Assembly: GCA_030765055.1 (NCBI GenBank)
Contig: CM060947.1
Span: 221,568,795-221,632,794 of the forward strand
From: Mantis religiosa
Taxonomy: Eukaryota > Arthropoda > Insecta > Mantodea > Mantidae
Direction of reading: 5' to 3'
DNA length: 64,000 nt
The notes beneath the pieces are model-generated. The model ran no database searches. It was not told where the DNA came from and worked only from the letters and a program-made list of their open reading frames with translations. How positions within the stretch are numbered: position 1 is the first letter of the stretch; the number at the start of each line of letters is the position of its first letter. Shown one piece after another: positions 21,816 to 34,228 of the stretch. The translations under genes and the position numbers were made by a program.

Positions 21816-23561
21816 ATACATTAGCATAATCAATGTACACTTATTTATTTTACCATTTATTCTTTCTGTTTATTAATCTAATTGTGCTGCATAATAAAAA
21901 TAAAAATAAAAATAAAATCTGAATGTAGTGAGACTTATCGAGTAATAATTTATGCAAATATCCAAAAGGAAATATAAAAAGGTCAGCCGGTATGTGGCTG
22001 GGTATCATACATTTAGAAAAATACAAGAGGACACATAGAAATGTCAAATAATAAAGCATACAAACTACTCCATATATTTTCTCCTGTAAATGTTATGTCT
22101 TTTGTTGATTTTAATCTTACAACTGTCTATTTAACATTCTATTCTGCACCAGTATAACAATAAGAGATGCATTTATGAGATGGAACCATCACAAATTTTT
22201 CCAGATGCACGTGGAGAAGTAAATAGTTAAGAGTGAGCTATCACAAAAATTGCAGAAAGAAAACTGTTAATAAGGAGTTAAACCGAAGCATTCCTCATAC
22301 ACATGCATATTTATGGTTAAATGCCATACTTTTAAATTAGTTTGTTTTATTAACCATTTGCAGGATATTCCTATTTTTAGTTATAAGGTTTCGAATTTCT
22401 AAGTCAGTATTATTTGTTTAACATGATCATGAAAGGAGAACAAAATTTGAAAACCCTCACATAGCCGCCAAGTCTTTAAAACGTTTCACTACCACTTAAG
22501 CATATTGAAGTGTCATTTTAAAGGCGTTTCTACAAATGTTTATGTGGATTAGCACCAAAACAAACGGATTTTTGTGGGAATATTTTGTAAAGAATCCATA
22601 GAGTACACTATATGAATATAAAATTTCAGAAAACCATACTTTGAAACAAAGTAAGAAACAATAATGAAAAGCTATAAATAAATTTGAAGCTTATCAATTT
22701 CTATTTTTTAATTTTTAACTACTCGCATCTTTTGGGTTCTAGATGTACTATGTTTCTCGGAACGATATTATTATTTTTGCCTCCTAATATCATTTTTCTT
22801 TATTTGTAATTTTAGAGGCAAAAACGTGTGCTCTTTTGTGATGCATTTCATCACGCATTTCTGACTGAAATAAACAATAAATATGGATATGTCATATTCT
22901 GTTATGTCTACTCGTTAGTATTTCTTTTATTTTAAAAACAGAGAGAACGGTATCGAAAAAAGACTGCAAAAAATCAGCGATGCCCGAGGCTGCAGTGCCC
23001 CAAGCTGTTCATTATTAATGGTCAATGGTGCGCATGCGCCGCGAAAATGGCTTGGCACGAGTAACTTCTGTCAGCATTCATTGGCGAGCAACGAAATGTT
23101 GGCATTTTAACTGAACGGGAAAGAAAGTGCAATGTTTGGCCACGTAAATCAATGCTTTTGTATCCCATAAAAATAGATTTGTTTTAGAGAATAGTACAGC
23201 AGGTACACATTGCTACAGATAGGGTTTCCTTATTTCGACTCCTTGTTGCTTTTCGTCATACCATCGACCGTTCACTTGGAAAAAGGAAACTTAACTTTTA
23301 GAAAACGACCTTTATCTATCTGTTTGAAATATTCTTTGATCGTTTCTTAGTAATAATCTCCACTGCTTAGCTATAGTAGGTAGAGATTGTACTATATTTC
23401 TCCCTAAATTTCTGTATGGCGATTTCAGAAGCAAGACAGTTTAAGGTCCCAAATTTAAGTTTTTTCAAACTATCCTTTGTGTTGGAACCTGTAACCCTGT
23501 CTGCTGTACACAACAAAATTAAAGAGTGAAATATTTGACAAATTTCAAACTTTTAGCCCAC
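21816..23561. other. Unassigned AT-rich DNA
   Basis: Contains a short (AAAAAT)n tract near 21893-21916 and a moderately GC-rich patch at 22970-23100 including GCGCATGCGCCGCG. No gene was recognised. Confidence 0.5.
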
Positions 23562-23795
23562 CTTGGTAGCGTAGATGGTAGCGTGTCTGCCTCAAGTTCA
23601 AGAGGTCCCGAGTTCGAATTTCGGTTAGGATGAGTTACCTGGATAAGGTTTTTTCCTGGGTTTTTCCTTATCTTTTAAGACGAATGTTGGGTAACTCTAA
23701 GCTCCATGGACCCTGAACTCATTTGAGCATCATTTCCTCACAATTCATTCACCGTCCGATACGACTTAACGTTGGAGGACGTAAATTAATTTTGT
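23562..23795 (+). repeat. SINE-C (tRNA-derived)
   Basis: The head has A-box TAGCGTAGATGGTAGCG, anticodon-arm CTGCCTCAAGTTCAAGAGG and B-box GAGTTCGAATTTC. The body reads GTTACCTGGATAAGG through TTGGAGGACGTAAAT. The anticodon region is close to a CAC (Val-like) loop, but the parent tRNA is uncertain. No clear target duplication. Confidence 0.88.
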
Positions 23796-24520
23796 TTTAG
23801 AAAACTATACTTTATATGTGTTCACCTGTAAGAATTACTAGTGTAAACAACTAAACATTTCACGATCTTCAAACTTTGCATCTACGTTCAGCCCAAGTTC
23901 CAAGTTAAACATAAAAATTTTCGAGAAAATTCTACCTCCAGGCAATACTTGACACAGCTTCTTCTTGTTAATTTTTTATTTTTCTGAAAATGGCTGTAAC
24001 AACTTGCATAAGATACCGAAGGATTTGAAAGGCAATTAAAATCATATCTTCAGTTTTCTGGAAGTAGCCAATGCCATCCTGTGTATTGCGAACAACCTTT
24101 GGTAACTAAGATACAATAAGAGTTAGGCAAAATTTTGAGACTTCTATCAAATATAGAATTTAAAACTGTATAACGTGCCAAGTCAATTTAAAGCCATCAC
24201 TCTGTAATTAGGTTTAAGGGGAATTTCAAAAGTTATGAAAATCAGTTCTATTCAGCAAATATTTTCAGTATAATTCAGGTAAATAGCAGGTAAAGCTATC
24301 AGTTACGGGAATTTAACTGAACTATTTTTATTCTTGTTTAATATGATCGAGAATTTAAGATTAATCAACGAAGCAGGTTCTTAAAAATTCCGGAATGTGC
24401 AATACTAGTGTCTCACTATGAATAAATAAGTTGTGATATATGATTGTACACATTGTTTTAATACTTCCAAGTGTAAACTGTAATTTGTGTATATTAGTGC
24501 TAATCATATTGTAAAGAAGA
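23796..24520. other. Unassigned AT-rich DNA
   Basis: No feature was recognised before the TATA motif at 24521. Confidence 0.5.
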
Positions 24521-24920
24521 TATAAAAGTAGATTGTGAATACTGTCGCCAGGCGCTTGTTATTTGGCGAGAAAGAAAGGGATGCGGGGAGTGAAGGACAC
24601 AGCGCCAAGCCACGCACATGGAGCCGATTAACGCTTAGGCACTTGCCGAGAGAGAGCAACAGAGCGAGAAAGAGACAGAGAGATGTCTGGATAATTCTCC
24701 CCTTGTCTTGCTTCGCCACGAAATATCGTGTGGTTTCGGCAGCCTTCGAGAAACACCGGCTCGGGTATGTATGCGGCAATGGGCGTTGTCGTGAGGGAAT
24801 CAGCATGGAGCTGCTAGGAGTTGCAGTTGCGAGCCAATGAGCTGTTTATTGTGTCGACATTTGAACTCTATCGATTCGAGTCGAGGACTGATAATCGTGT
24901 AGTGATTTGAAGGTAAATTC
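24521..24920 (+). promoter_or_regulatory. TATA box plus first-exon-like or LTR-like island
   Basis: TATAAAA at 24521-24527 precedes about 370 bases of GC-richer sequence rich in GAGA motifs. It ends in GATTTGAAG followed by GTAAAT at 24912, a good splice-donor match. The 101-residue frame at 24535-24840 is arginine-rich without recognisable domains. This could be a host promoter with a noncoding first exon, or part of an LTR. No partner exon or paired LTR was found. Confidence 0.3.
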
Positions 24921-26773
24921 TCTTGTTTGTCTGTATGGTGAAGCCACGAGAGACTGTGTTGGTATGTGTTACGTCACTTTTAGAGCATGTAAGGGATGTA
25001 CAAACTGTCTCACAGAGTCACAATATTATGTAGTTTACGATGCCTAGTATTCTGTATTAATTTATTATCTAATATATGAATGAAGGAATCAATGAATTAA
25101 TGAGTCTCTCAGTATATCACCAATAAAATAGTTTTGAGATTATAGATTTCCAAGATAATATTTATTATTGGTTTCGCTTTTCAATTTTACATTTTCACAG
25201 GCGTATGGGTTTTCACAGACATAGGTATGTAACTTAAAGGTATTCGTAACCTAACACCAAAAGGTAAATAAATGCACTTGAATTGTCAAAATGTAGTATT
25301 AATCACGGCCGTTGTTCCAGTTTCCGGACTTCATTGTAGCAATTACACCTATCAGCAAGATGGTACCGTTGCCAGATCATCTTTAATTTTGCATTCGTTT
25401 CTTTTCCGCTGAGTAAAGAAAAGAAGAAAAGAAGAAAAGAAGAAAAGAAGAAAAGAAGAAAAGAAGTCATTGATGGTAGCACCAATCTATAGAACCTCCT
25501 CTCCATGCCGTAACTAACGATTTCTTATATCAGCATTTTTCTTGCTAAAGAAGCTAGCAAGCGTTAAATCGAATAATATATCACGTGACGCTCTCGGTAT
25601 ACTCTTAAGAGGAAAAGTAACTCTAAGTAACGTAATAAATTATTACTTTGGACACAGAATTCTGAAAGATGGTGTAAAATCCAACGATGTATTGCATTAG
25701 TATGCTAGGTAAGTGGCAGGAAATATATTCCACAATATTGAGATACAATCTTTTTGCGAACATTTTGAAGTACTATAACTCTTAAAAATGAGAAAGGAAG
25801 AATTTTGGAGAGCTTATAAGCCGACTTAGACATATAAACCAATTGCATACTTTGCCATACCGTTTCTGTGACTTCAATCTAAATGACAAATTGTCCACAA
25901 ACCAGAAAGTCAAGTTTCATTTGACATTACAGTCGCAAAACATATCAACACTGCTGGATGTCCAAGTATAGCATATATACGTTAGGACACTGAGTAACAA
26001 AGCAGCTATAAACCGTCCTGAATGCAAACACAGTGAAACTTTAAACTTACAATGATTGTGTTGAATTATTATATCTGAAATAAAAGTAGTGATACAAGAA
26101 GTTTTGTTTAAAAGCGGTACAGGACCCTATGTGAATACAGTACACCAGTTTCTATCAACATTCAACAAAGTACTCTTTATTGCTGGTTTTTAAAACAAAG
26201 CATTATAAATATGTTGAATAGAATAATAAAGAAGCAAATAGAGGTGTATTTTGGTCGTAAAGAACAATTCAGTTATAGGGTTGACGTACAGGATATTAAT
26301 GAACTAAACCGAAATATTTTTAGAGCAAGTGGAGGATCTTAAATAAGTAATTTGAGATAGGAGGCTTACAGCCTGTTCGCTTAAGTATTGAAGTTACGGC
26401 TATTCCTTTCTAAGGTTCCAATACGCCACTGATAATGAAGATAAAGTTGCGTGCACAGCACATGAAAATGCTTTTTAAAATAGTTATAATATTAGTTACT
26501 TTCAAGTAACAGGTGAAGGAGTATGAGTCTCCTTCACTTATTGCAGTTCTTTTGTTTTTCTATTCGTTTGTTTGGTTTTCTTATTTGTCTAAGTTTTAAA
26601 CTCTTGTATAAATGTATGCATTTTACGAAGTAATTACACCTTGTCAGAGCAATTAATTACAAATCTTTCTAATAAAGGTTGCATCCTGCTTAATATGTTC
26701 ACATGTATGTCTCAATGGGAGATGGTTTAAAGGATGAACAAACATACATAAAATAAAAATAAACACAACTATA
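24921..26773. other. Unassigned AT-rich DNA with (AAAAGAAG)n
   Basis: Five to six copies of AAAAGAAG occupy 25415-25466. The rest shows no recognisable gene or repeat. Confidence 0.55.
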
Positions 26774-26940
26774 TGGCTAGGCCGGGACTGAGGGGTTAGA
26801 CCGCTTGGCTCTCAACAAGGAGGCCCGGGTTCGATCCCAGGCGTCGGCAAAGTAGGATTTGTAGTGAACAACATGGCGCTGGGGTGGGTTTTCTCCGGAT
26901 TCTCCCACCATCATTTCGCCAATTGCTCCATCATTCATTC
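26774..26940 (+). repeat. SINE-B (tRNA-Glu-like), 3'-divergent
   Basis: The head is GGCTAGGCCGGGACTGAGG, then GACCGCTTGGCTCTCAACAAGG and B-box GGTTCGATCCC. The body GGTTTTCTCCGGATTCTCCC is recognisable, then homology fades. Confidence 0.82.
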
Positions 26941-27199
26941 ATCCCAGTCGTTGGGCCGACCCTAACTCTGAGGGAACCCAAGCAATTCCTTATACCAGCA
27001 CTTGTGAGGAAGGAAGGAAGGCATAAAATATACAACTCTACTCAAATTTATAGCAACTGCTCGAAATGGAGACCTGCGTTTTCAGTAGAAACTGTCCAGA
27101 GTCAAGGATATTGTAGTAGTGTTATTGTACTGAACAATCAGATTCACCTTTTTAGTTATGAGCCTATTAGCGTTCACGTATTAAAAATTCGAAGAAAAA

Positions 27200-27275
27200 T
27201 ACAACTACATAGGTGGAACCGAACCAACGACCTTTAGAACAGCAGCTTTTCGACGCTATCGAATCTGGTACTATA
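27200..27275 (-). repeat. tRNA-like fragment
   Basis: On the minus strand an A-box-like GATAGCGTCGAAAAGC and a B-box-like GGTTCGGTTCC are spaced as in a tRNA. Only the head is visible. Confidence 0.45.
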
Positions 27276-28400
27276 ACAGTAACAGAAGCATCACTAGATT
27301 AGGCTGCATGAGGCATGAAGCAAGGCAGTCGTTGTTCAATGTCGCACTAGCAGGTGATTAGTTCGAGATTTGAAAGATCCTTGAGGCTTTAAAACTTCCG
27401 AACGCTAGAAACGAGCTTCTAAGAATCGATATCTATCATCGGAAAGCAGTTTTAAAGACATTACAATTCAATAATTCGTCCATCTTATTTGAATACCAAC
27501 GTATCAGCATCTGATGCCAATTAGGCCTTATACAATTAACTGTGTTGGTTTAGACGCAGACCATGTATTGTCTATATCAACTTTCTTATATTAGGCACGT
27601 CTAAAATTGCTGAAATTAATTTGGTATAGTTCATTAACATCCTGTTTGTTAAATCCACACATGCAAACAACACCATTTTGGCTAAAGAGAATCATCCATC
27701 CTCCAATCGCGAATCGAACCTGGAGCTCCAGTTTTTGAAGCTAGTATGCCAACCACCGGACTGGACAGAAAATTCCCTACGAGTTATAAAATAATCTGAT
27801 ATAACTGTGGAAACAAATGCCTAGCAGAAGTTAAGTTTTCAGTTTGCAGGCGATTCTGTTTTGTTTCTGGTAGCTGACTAACTCGTCTCGCTCAAGTTTG
27901 GGAGGCGTTGGTTTAGAATTTTTAACGGAGCAAGGCTGAGTTGTAAAAGATCGCTTCCCCTTACAGGTATCGTTCCAGGCAGACACGGTAGCGTGCGTGA
28001 TGGCGTGGTTCATTTGCACCATTCCCATTCTTCAGTTATTATTATATCGTAGCGTTCTCTTTTAGTTGCATCCGGTTCATCAAAATGCCCGTCTACTTGA
28101 TACTGTTTTCTTCCATCTGTACCGGTCCGATCGATTGTGCGTGTGGTGTACGTTACTGGGGTAGGGGCCCGCTGACCTCTCATCGTAATTAGATTGCAGT
28201 AATAATGATGGTGTGTTCGCTGCTACACAGCACAATTTAAGATCGCTTTGTCCGGTTTTTACTTTCTGTACCATACACATACTGAGTGCCACTGTCGAAA
28301 TAAAAATTGGATATCGTGTTTTACTGGAAATGCGTGTTGTGAACTCCCATAGGTAAAGCAAGTACTTCTTTAAGAAGCTTGTGTATATGTGTGCGTCTGA
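27276..28400. other. Unassigned DNA with one tRNA-like head
   Basis: At 27690-27775 a minus-strand B box GGTTCGATTCGCG and an A-box-like GTTGGCATACTAGC suggest another degraded SINE head. Nothing else was recognised. Confidence 0.45.
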
Positions 28401-28440
28401 GAGGGAGGGAGGGAGGGAGGGAGGGAGGGAGGGAGGGAGG

Positions 28441-28520
<80 letters not shown>
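28401..28520. repeat. Compound (GGGA)n/(GA)n microsatellite
   Basis: About 45 bases of GGGA repeat change directly into about 75 bases of GA dinucleotide repeat. The two antisense Leu/Ser and Pro-rich frames are artefacts of it. Confidence 0.97.
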
Positions 28521-28523
<3 letters not shown>

Positions 28524-28929
28524 CCAAATATGATTGTTCGATGTAACAAGCTGAGCTTCACACGGACAGTGCTTGGAAGACTGATTTTTCCAAAACTGGC
28601 TCTAGATATTCAGACTAAGCTATAATATGTTCAAAATAGGCAGATAACTATGGGGCAGATTCCTGTGACATATGACTTATTGGGTATTAAGTGATATTTC
28701 TCAATTTTTAAGATCTTTGTCGTAATTATGCGTGTTATGATAAAGTCATATTTTGGTAATACTTTGGAGATTAGTATAGCAGCCGATTAGAAATAAAATA
28801 AGCTAACGTTACCTATTTCTGCACTAACATCGCCAATAGCACTGCCTACTTGCTTTTCGAAGTGTAAAATTAAGAAACTTTCTACAGTTTGGGATGAAGG
28901 TTTTTTGTACTGACGATATTATTTTGTAT
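28521..28929. other. Unassigned AT-rich DNA
   Basis: Only a possible upstream coding trace, KCKIKKLSTVWDEGF near 28860-28905, of the hAT-derived fossil that follows. Confidence 0.45.
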
Positions 28930-30260
28930 TATAGATATTTTGAAATGAAAGTATCGAAAAAGCGATATAATTTACAACATATTGAAACCGCTAAGCATCA
29001 GAAGCTACCTTCATTGAAAGTGCAGTTTCCGGGGATACCAGTTTAGAATTTTGTATGGATCTTTGCAAAATGATGGCAATTTTAAATCTTCCCTTTAAAA
29101 TACTAAACACTGTCAGCTTTATGTAAGTTGTTGTTGTTGTTGGGTTTTTTTGTGAGAAATGTGTAACTAATCCAATACTTAATGAATCAACTCTGACGAA
29201 AAATTATCATTCTACTTGCTACGAAGACATGTTGAAAAATATAGTATCCAATATTAGCAACAGGAAGATATGGGTTTCCACTGATGAAACAAGTGAAGTA
29301 CGAGGACTGTTCAATAAAGAATGATAATATTTTTTCACACTAAAATTCAAACTTATTATATTCTCTTAGCTTAAGGTGAAAAAAACACGCCGTAGTAGTT
29401 TCATTGTTGATTCTCCTGGTTCCCGCCTGTGAGAGCCAGGTAAGATCAGACATGTTCAGTGTCGCCTACAGCTGCAATGGAGGTAACACGCGAGGAACAG
29501 TCTGCGGCTTTGAAATTCTGCTGTTGTCACAAATCTTCAGTTGAAGCTTATTCAATGCTATAGGAGACCTATGGAGAGTCTGTTCTTCCCTACTGCACAG
29601 CTCGAAGACGGTTTAAGAGGGAAGACATTCAATTTCAAAGAAAAGTGGACCCGGTGCTCCAGTTAACTGCTCTTACGGAAGAAATCATCAGCACTGCTGC
29701 TGCCATTGTGAGAAATTATCGACGAATTACCTTAAGTTCACTTTCTGAAATACTGAACATTTCATTGGGTGCCACATTTCCATGAAGCAGGCTGGATGCT
29801 GCACCACGATAATGCGTGGCCGCATACTGCCAATGTTGTTGCGGCATATCTTGCAAAAATCAACGTGAAGTGCATCCCTCACGCTCCAATTAGTCCGGAT
29901 TTAGTCTCATGTGACTTATTCTATTCCCTAACTTGAAGAAACGCCTTCGTGGGAGGTGTTATCCATCATCAGAAGCAGTGGTGAAGGCTGCGGAGGCGAT
30001 TTTAAAGGATCTCTCAAAAATGGTTTCCAGCATATCTTTGAAGACTGGCAGAAACGCTGGGACAACTACATTGCATTCAGGGGAGACTATTTTGAGAAGG
30101 TCCATCAAAATTATGAGGATGAGTAAAGTTACGTTGTCAAAAAGAAATTGTGATCATACTCTATTGAACAGCCCTCGTAGATGGGAGATATGTAGCCAAT
30201 GTTGGCACTTTGAAAGTATTAAGAAGTAGACAATATTTCTTTCTGCATAAACGATTACAA
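28930..30260 (+). pseudogene. hAT-derived CGGBP1-like fossil, split by a mariner
   Basis: Plus-strand frames, shifted several times, read YFEMKVSKKRYNLQHIETAK (near 28938), EFCMDLCKMMAILNLPFKIL (near 29046), then NESTLTKNYHSTCYEDMLKN and NRKIWVSTDETSEV up to 29300. After the mariner at 29301-30177 the frame resumes as DGRYVANVGTLKV. This order (HIxTAKHxK, DLCxMM, STLRKNY, WxSxDETxDxxGRYVAN) matches insect CGGBP1-like/hAT-derived proteins as I remember them. The zinc-finger start is degraded and nothing is visible after 30260. It is a dead copy, either a processed or transposon-borne gene. Confidence 0.65.
29301..30177 (+). mobile_element. Mariner B, different internal deletion
   Basis: TIRs CGAGGACTGTTCAATAAAGA at 29301 and its complement ending at 30177 are flanked by TA (29299-29300, 30178-30179). 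The leader and helix-turn-helix half are present (EEQSAALKFCC, TEEIISTAAAIV). The sequence then jumps from IPN-type ILNISLG directly to FHEAGWMLHHDNAWPH, removing the first catalytic motif. The third motif reads PDLVSCD. The C-terminal frame at 29933-30229 has GRCYPSSEAVVKAAEAILKD. At 877 bp it is a deletion derivative distinct from the copies at 16721 and 58019. Confidence 0.9.
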
Positions 30261-30743
30261 ATGTTTATGCAAGAATAATCATTAATTTAAGTTTAATCGT
30301 CATTTAGTACATTATGATTAACAAATTAGTTAAATTATAAGATCATATATTTTTCCTTTTAGGTCATAAATGCAAACATATTTTCCACCTTTTGGGTCAT
30401 ATCAATCCACTCCTTATTTCTAACAAATAAAATAATTTACCCACTTTTTGGGAACAGCTCCTGAAGTCCTCTTCACTTTCGCATAATTGCTAAATTATGA
30501 GAGATAAACAGAACCTTACCATATAATTAATGGGGAAATATATGGATATAGAGATTGATTACTTTCAAAATAATCCCTGTTATTAGTTTTAGTTTTCATA
30601 CACTGTTATAAAATGCGAAATTTTTACGTCCTGGCCATGCAAAGGTTAGGAACAGGAAAGTCATTACATAGCTACTGGTATTTAAAAAATGTACCATCCT
30701 TTTACAGTTTAACTATAAACCGTTGTGTAATCAAACCTTTCCA
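30261..30743. other. Unassigned AT-rich DNA
   Basis: No feature was recognised. Confidence 0.5.
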
Positions 30744-30757
30744 CAAAAGCTAATCTT

Positions 30758-31030
30758 TTTTTTTTTTCATTTATACCCCGCCTTTAACTGCAGTGGTCAT
30801 ATCGGTGACCGTTCTCCTTTGGAGCATATCGAAGGTGTCAAATCTGGTTCGGTTGGTTTTAATCATTAGATCACGCACACATTCGCATTCTCATTCATAC
30901 TTCCAGACACTGGGTAAGATAAGGAATTATCTTGGATGGAGAAAAATTCCCATCCCCACCGCCGGGAATCGAACCCGGGACCCCTAGCATGGCATGCAGG
31001 TGCTCTACAGACTGAGCTATGTGGCCAGCC
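30758..31030 (-). repeat. SINE-D (tRNA-derived) with TSD
   Basis: On the minus strand the head is GGCTGGCCACATAGCTCAGT, with GGGTTCGATTCCCGG as a perfect B box, then a body with GAGAACGGTCACCGATATGA and an A-rich tail (the T tract on the plus strand at 30758). Target duplication CAAAAGCTWATCTT lies at 30744-30757 and 31031-31044 with one mismatch. Confidence 0.92.
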
Positions 31031-31044
31031 CAAAAGCTTATCTT

Positions 31045-31841
31045 GTTTAACAAAGTAGCTCACCAGTTTGAGCAAGAGACACAGAGCTCATGCGAGTGCA
31101 TCATGTCATGTTTTATTTTCTCTGCCCTCTATATAGTCGATAGAGAAGATTTACTTCCACCCACAAATTTGAAATGGATATATCACTCGAAATCCATCTT
31201 TTGAGCTTCCTTAATCAAACCAATTAAAAAGGGTGTCCGTGTATAGGTGTGAGTGTATGTAAGTGTACGTCAAATTCGATTATCCAACCCGAAGTTTCTC
31301 AAGAGGAAACAAATCACTACAGCTCACACTTTACAAGTACAATATTTCCAACTTGTTATCTCAAAAAATAGCCATAAGATCTTTGATTAAATCATAGTGT
31401 TAAGCATCAGATATTTTCACAACAAACGAAATGTATCTTGTTTATTTTTTTTTTTTTTTTTGAAATATTTTGATGAAATTTGTTAATTAGTAACTTTCTT
31501 TTCAAATGACGAAAACCTACTACACATAAAGTTTGAATTCTTTAAAATGCACATATTAATTTTTTCGTGGTATAATCATTTCCCCATATATCTTCTATTA
31601 ATTGTACGGTTTGTTGAATACTTTTTCACACTGAACTCCTGTTTATTTTCTATTGTTCCTTTCAATTAAATACAAAGAGTATAAAATACCACTTTCAATG
31701 TGGGTCTATTGCAGTCCCATTTGTATCATAAGCAAAGAGTATTTGTAACTTTACAGAGCTTTATCGGGATTAAAATGCAAGAATAAATATACTTTCGTAA
31801 TACGTAATTTGTATACCCCTGAAAAATAGGGTGGAGAAAGT
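31045..31841. other. Unassigned AT-rich DNA
   Basis: A T-rich tract near 31441-31461. No gene was recognised. Confidence 0.5.
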
Positions 31842-31987
31842 CACTTGAAAACAGCATATTAGATTTTTATTTCCTTTGAGAGTGATACACATTCTTTTCA
31901 GTGCCTTTGGCTCTGATAACGCTCCCGAGACCGCTAATGTTATTATGAATAGATACAAATAACGGGATTTTGCATCCATTTCCTCTT
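31842..31987 (-). CDS. Candidate exon encoding a signal peptide
   Basis: On the minus strand a strong 3' splice-site form, GTTTTTCTTTCACAG, ends at 31988. It is followed eight bases later by an ATG at 31979 opening MDAKSRYLYLFIITLAVSGA, which has the basic start, hydrophobic core and small residues of a secretory signal peptide. The frame continues with LSEPKALKRMC and a CC pair to a weak donor (CAA followed by GTGACT) at 31844. No downstream exon or homologue is recognised. It may be a genuine first coding exon of a small secreted protein or a chance frame; nothing else in the window supports it. Confidence 0.25.
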
Positions 31988-32021
31988 CTGTGAAAGAAAA
32001 ACGCTTTGTAAAGACTCGCAT

Positions 32022-33735
32022 ATAAGTCTCGTTTCAAAGCCAATTACATAGATCTTGAATATAATAATTGTTCCATGTTTATGCTTTATTCCTCATCTTA
32101 CTCTGGAAGGATGAAATCACCTGTCAGAAAGTATTGAAAAGTTAACGATGTTGCACCAACTCACTCTTCTCTTAACACCTGTTAGTAATCTGAGAGAAGG
32201 GATAATTAATGATGGTACATCGGAACTCGAATCTTTTACTGGTTTCTTCTTCTTTCCTAGTTTTTCACTTGGTATACTTTTAGCAAAACACTGTGTCGAT
32301 ACTGCTTTTTGATATTTTGAAGGATTTGTTCTTTATTTACTCTATACAAAGATATTTCTTTATATAAGATGTCAATATTTGTATGAAACCCTTCAAAATC
32401 TCTTTCCCTCTTACTTTCTATGACAGGTATATAAAATATAGAATAGTATTTAATCCCAATCAAGTTTTGTACACCTAGGTTTCAATATAAGTACTTGTGT
32501 CCTGAAACAAAAAACTTTTTTTTTAAATTTACCTGAAAGTTTCTGTGATAAGCATAATTGATGAACATAAAGCCGATTAAATAGTAAATTTGATACTTAA
32601 ATTCCCCATTTTCCAGGGTAACTCATCCAAGATTTTCTAAAAGGTCTGCATATCAAATCCATCATATAAAACACAAATGAAATGTATATATTTTATTTTA
32701 TGGGAATGGACTCTGAAGTATGTTCATTCGAGTGACATTTGCGTAACCTTTTTATTTTTGCACAACCGTTGTTAATCTTCCTTAGTGTCTTCAATAGAAA
32801 CTCGTTATTAAATTTTTATTTTCTGGCCGTGAAAAGAGAATGGAATTACAAAGGCGTCGCATAGCAACGAGACGTTAAGATTACGCTTAAGACCTACTAG
32901 TTTCTTATGTCTCCACTTCACCTGTAGGAATTATGATAGATGTTTAAGCATTTTTAGAAATAGTTTTAGCAGAGTAGGTCGAAAAGTTAATGTGAATTTA
33001 CATATACATTTTTGTCTCTCTCCGTTCCTTTTCTTTCTTTCTTGTTTCCTTTCTTTCGTGTATTCTTTCCTACCACGTATCTTCTAAAAAGAAGTGTTGT
33101 ATTCCACCCAAAAATCCGATGCCCATATTTCACCAGAAATACGTACTTTCAGGTGACCTTAACAGAGGAAACGTTTTACAGAAACAGGTGCATATTTATG
33201 ATTGTGTACGTGTGAACAATCTAAGCTAAAAGAAAAATATTGTATCAATTACAGTTGGTATTTAAGTTTTGTAAGGGGTGGCACAAAATTTTCAACGAAA
33301 TTCATCTACCTTACATAACACCTACATAAGTAATTGCCACTTTTCTTATTTATCCTAAAAGAGCTTCAGTTTTTATTAAAATACTCTACGCTTAAAGTAT
33401 ATACCTGCATAAACGGTAAAAGATAAAATGGAATTTGCTGAGAACAGTGTATAAGAGGCCCTTCATTGGACGCAATTTTCTGTAACCGTAAACCACAAGG
33501 AAAAAGTTTTGCTAATTCTTGTAGCTGTTCCGCTGATACATCTGCAAAATACTTAATTTAGTTGTAAACTCTATGTGAAGAACTAAACTAATTTATAAAA
33601 ATATATTAAATATTATTCCAATCCCTAATAAGTATTCAATAACTCAGACTTAAAACTAAAGGCAATGAACAGAGACAATTAATATAAATAATACCTTTGG
33701 AAAGCGTATTTATTTTATTAAAAATAAATAAATAA
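32022..33735. other. Unassigned AT-rich DNA
   Basis: A minus frame at 32257-32463 and a plus frame at 33012-33215 have no recognisable motif. Confidence 0.5.
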
Positions 33736-34055
33736 ACCCTGGCGCGACAGCCCTAAGAGAGCCAAGGCCTACCAACCCGACTGCCGGCCTCACGCCCACT
33801 TAGCAAGGCAGAGGTTGGCGATCACCCAACCAATACGGAGAGATGTGGTCAGCATCTCGGCATTCCCCAGCCGGAACGTTGGTTTTCCGAACAGGGCCGC
33901 TTACCTAGCGTAAGCTCCTCACTTTCCTCACAATGATGAGTGGGCACGATCCTATACCCGGGACTTAAAATCCGCACCCCATGGGTAGGATCGAACCCGG
34001 ACCGCTTTCCATGACCAGGTGCATGCTGCCTTAACCTCTATGCCACGGCGGAGGA
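33736..34055 (-). repeat. SINE-G (tRNA-derived)
   Basis: The reverse complement of the family seen at 61788. The body contains GGTAGGCCTTGGCTCTCTTA, CCGGCTGGGGAATGCCGAGA and GTAAGCGGCCCTGTTCGG. The tRNA-like head near 33975-34055 has a degraded B box (GGTTCGATCC) and A box. A (TTTA)n tail appears as AAATAAAT at 33720-33733. Confidence 0.88.
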
Positions 34056-34228
34056 CATTTTTGTATTTTTCAATCAAATTAACCATAATTTTAGAAATGT
34101 TTGTAAGATCTTAATGAAGGTTGTAAGGATGTGTGTCTATAAAGGAAGTAGTGCACATGTTAACCACCTGTTATAATAGAATCATAATTCCAGGTAATGT
34201 TATTCCGATACATTGCGAATGTATAACA

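Noticed and set aside
28321..28561. Two minus-strand Leu/Ser and Pro-rich frames
   Set aside because: Pure translation of the (GGGA)n/(GA)n microsatellite.
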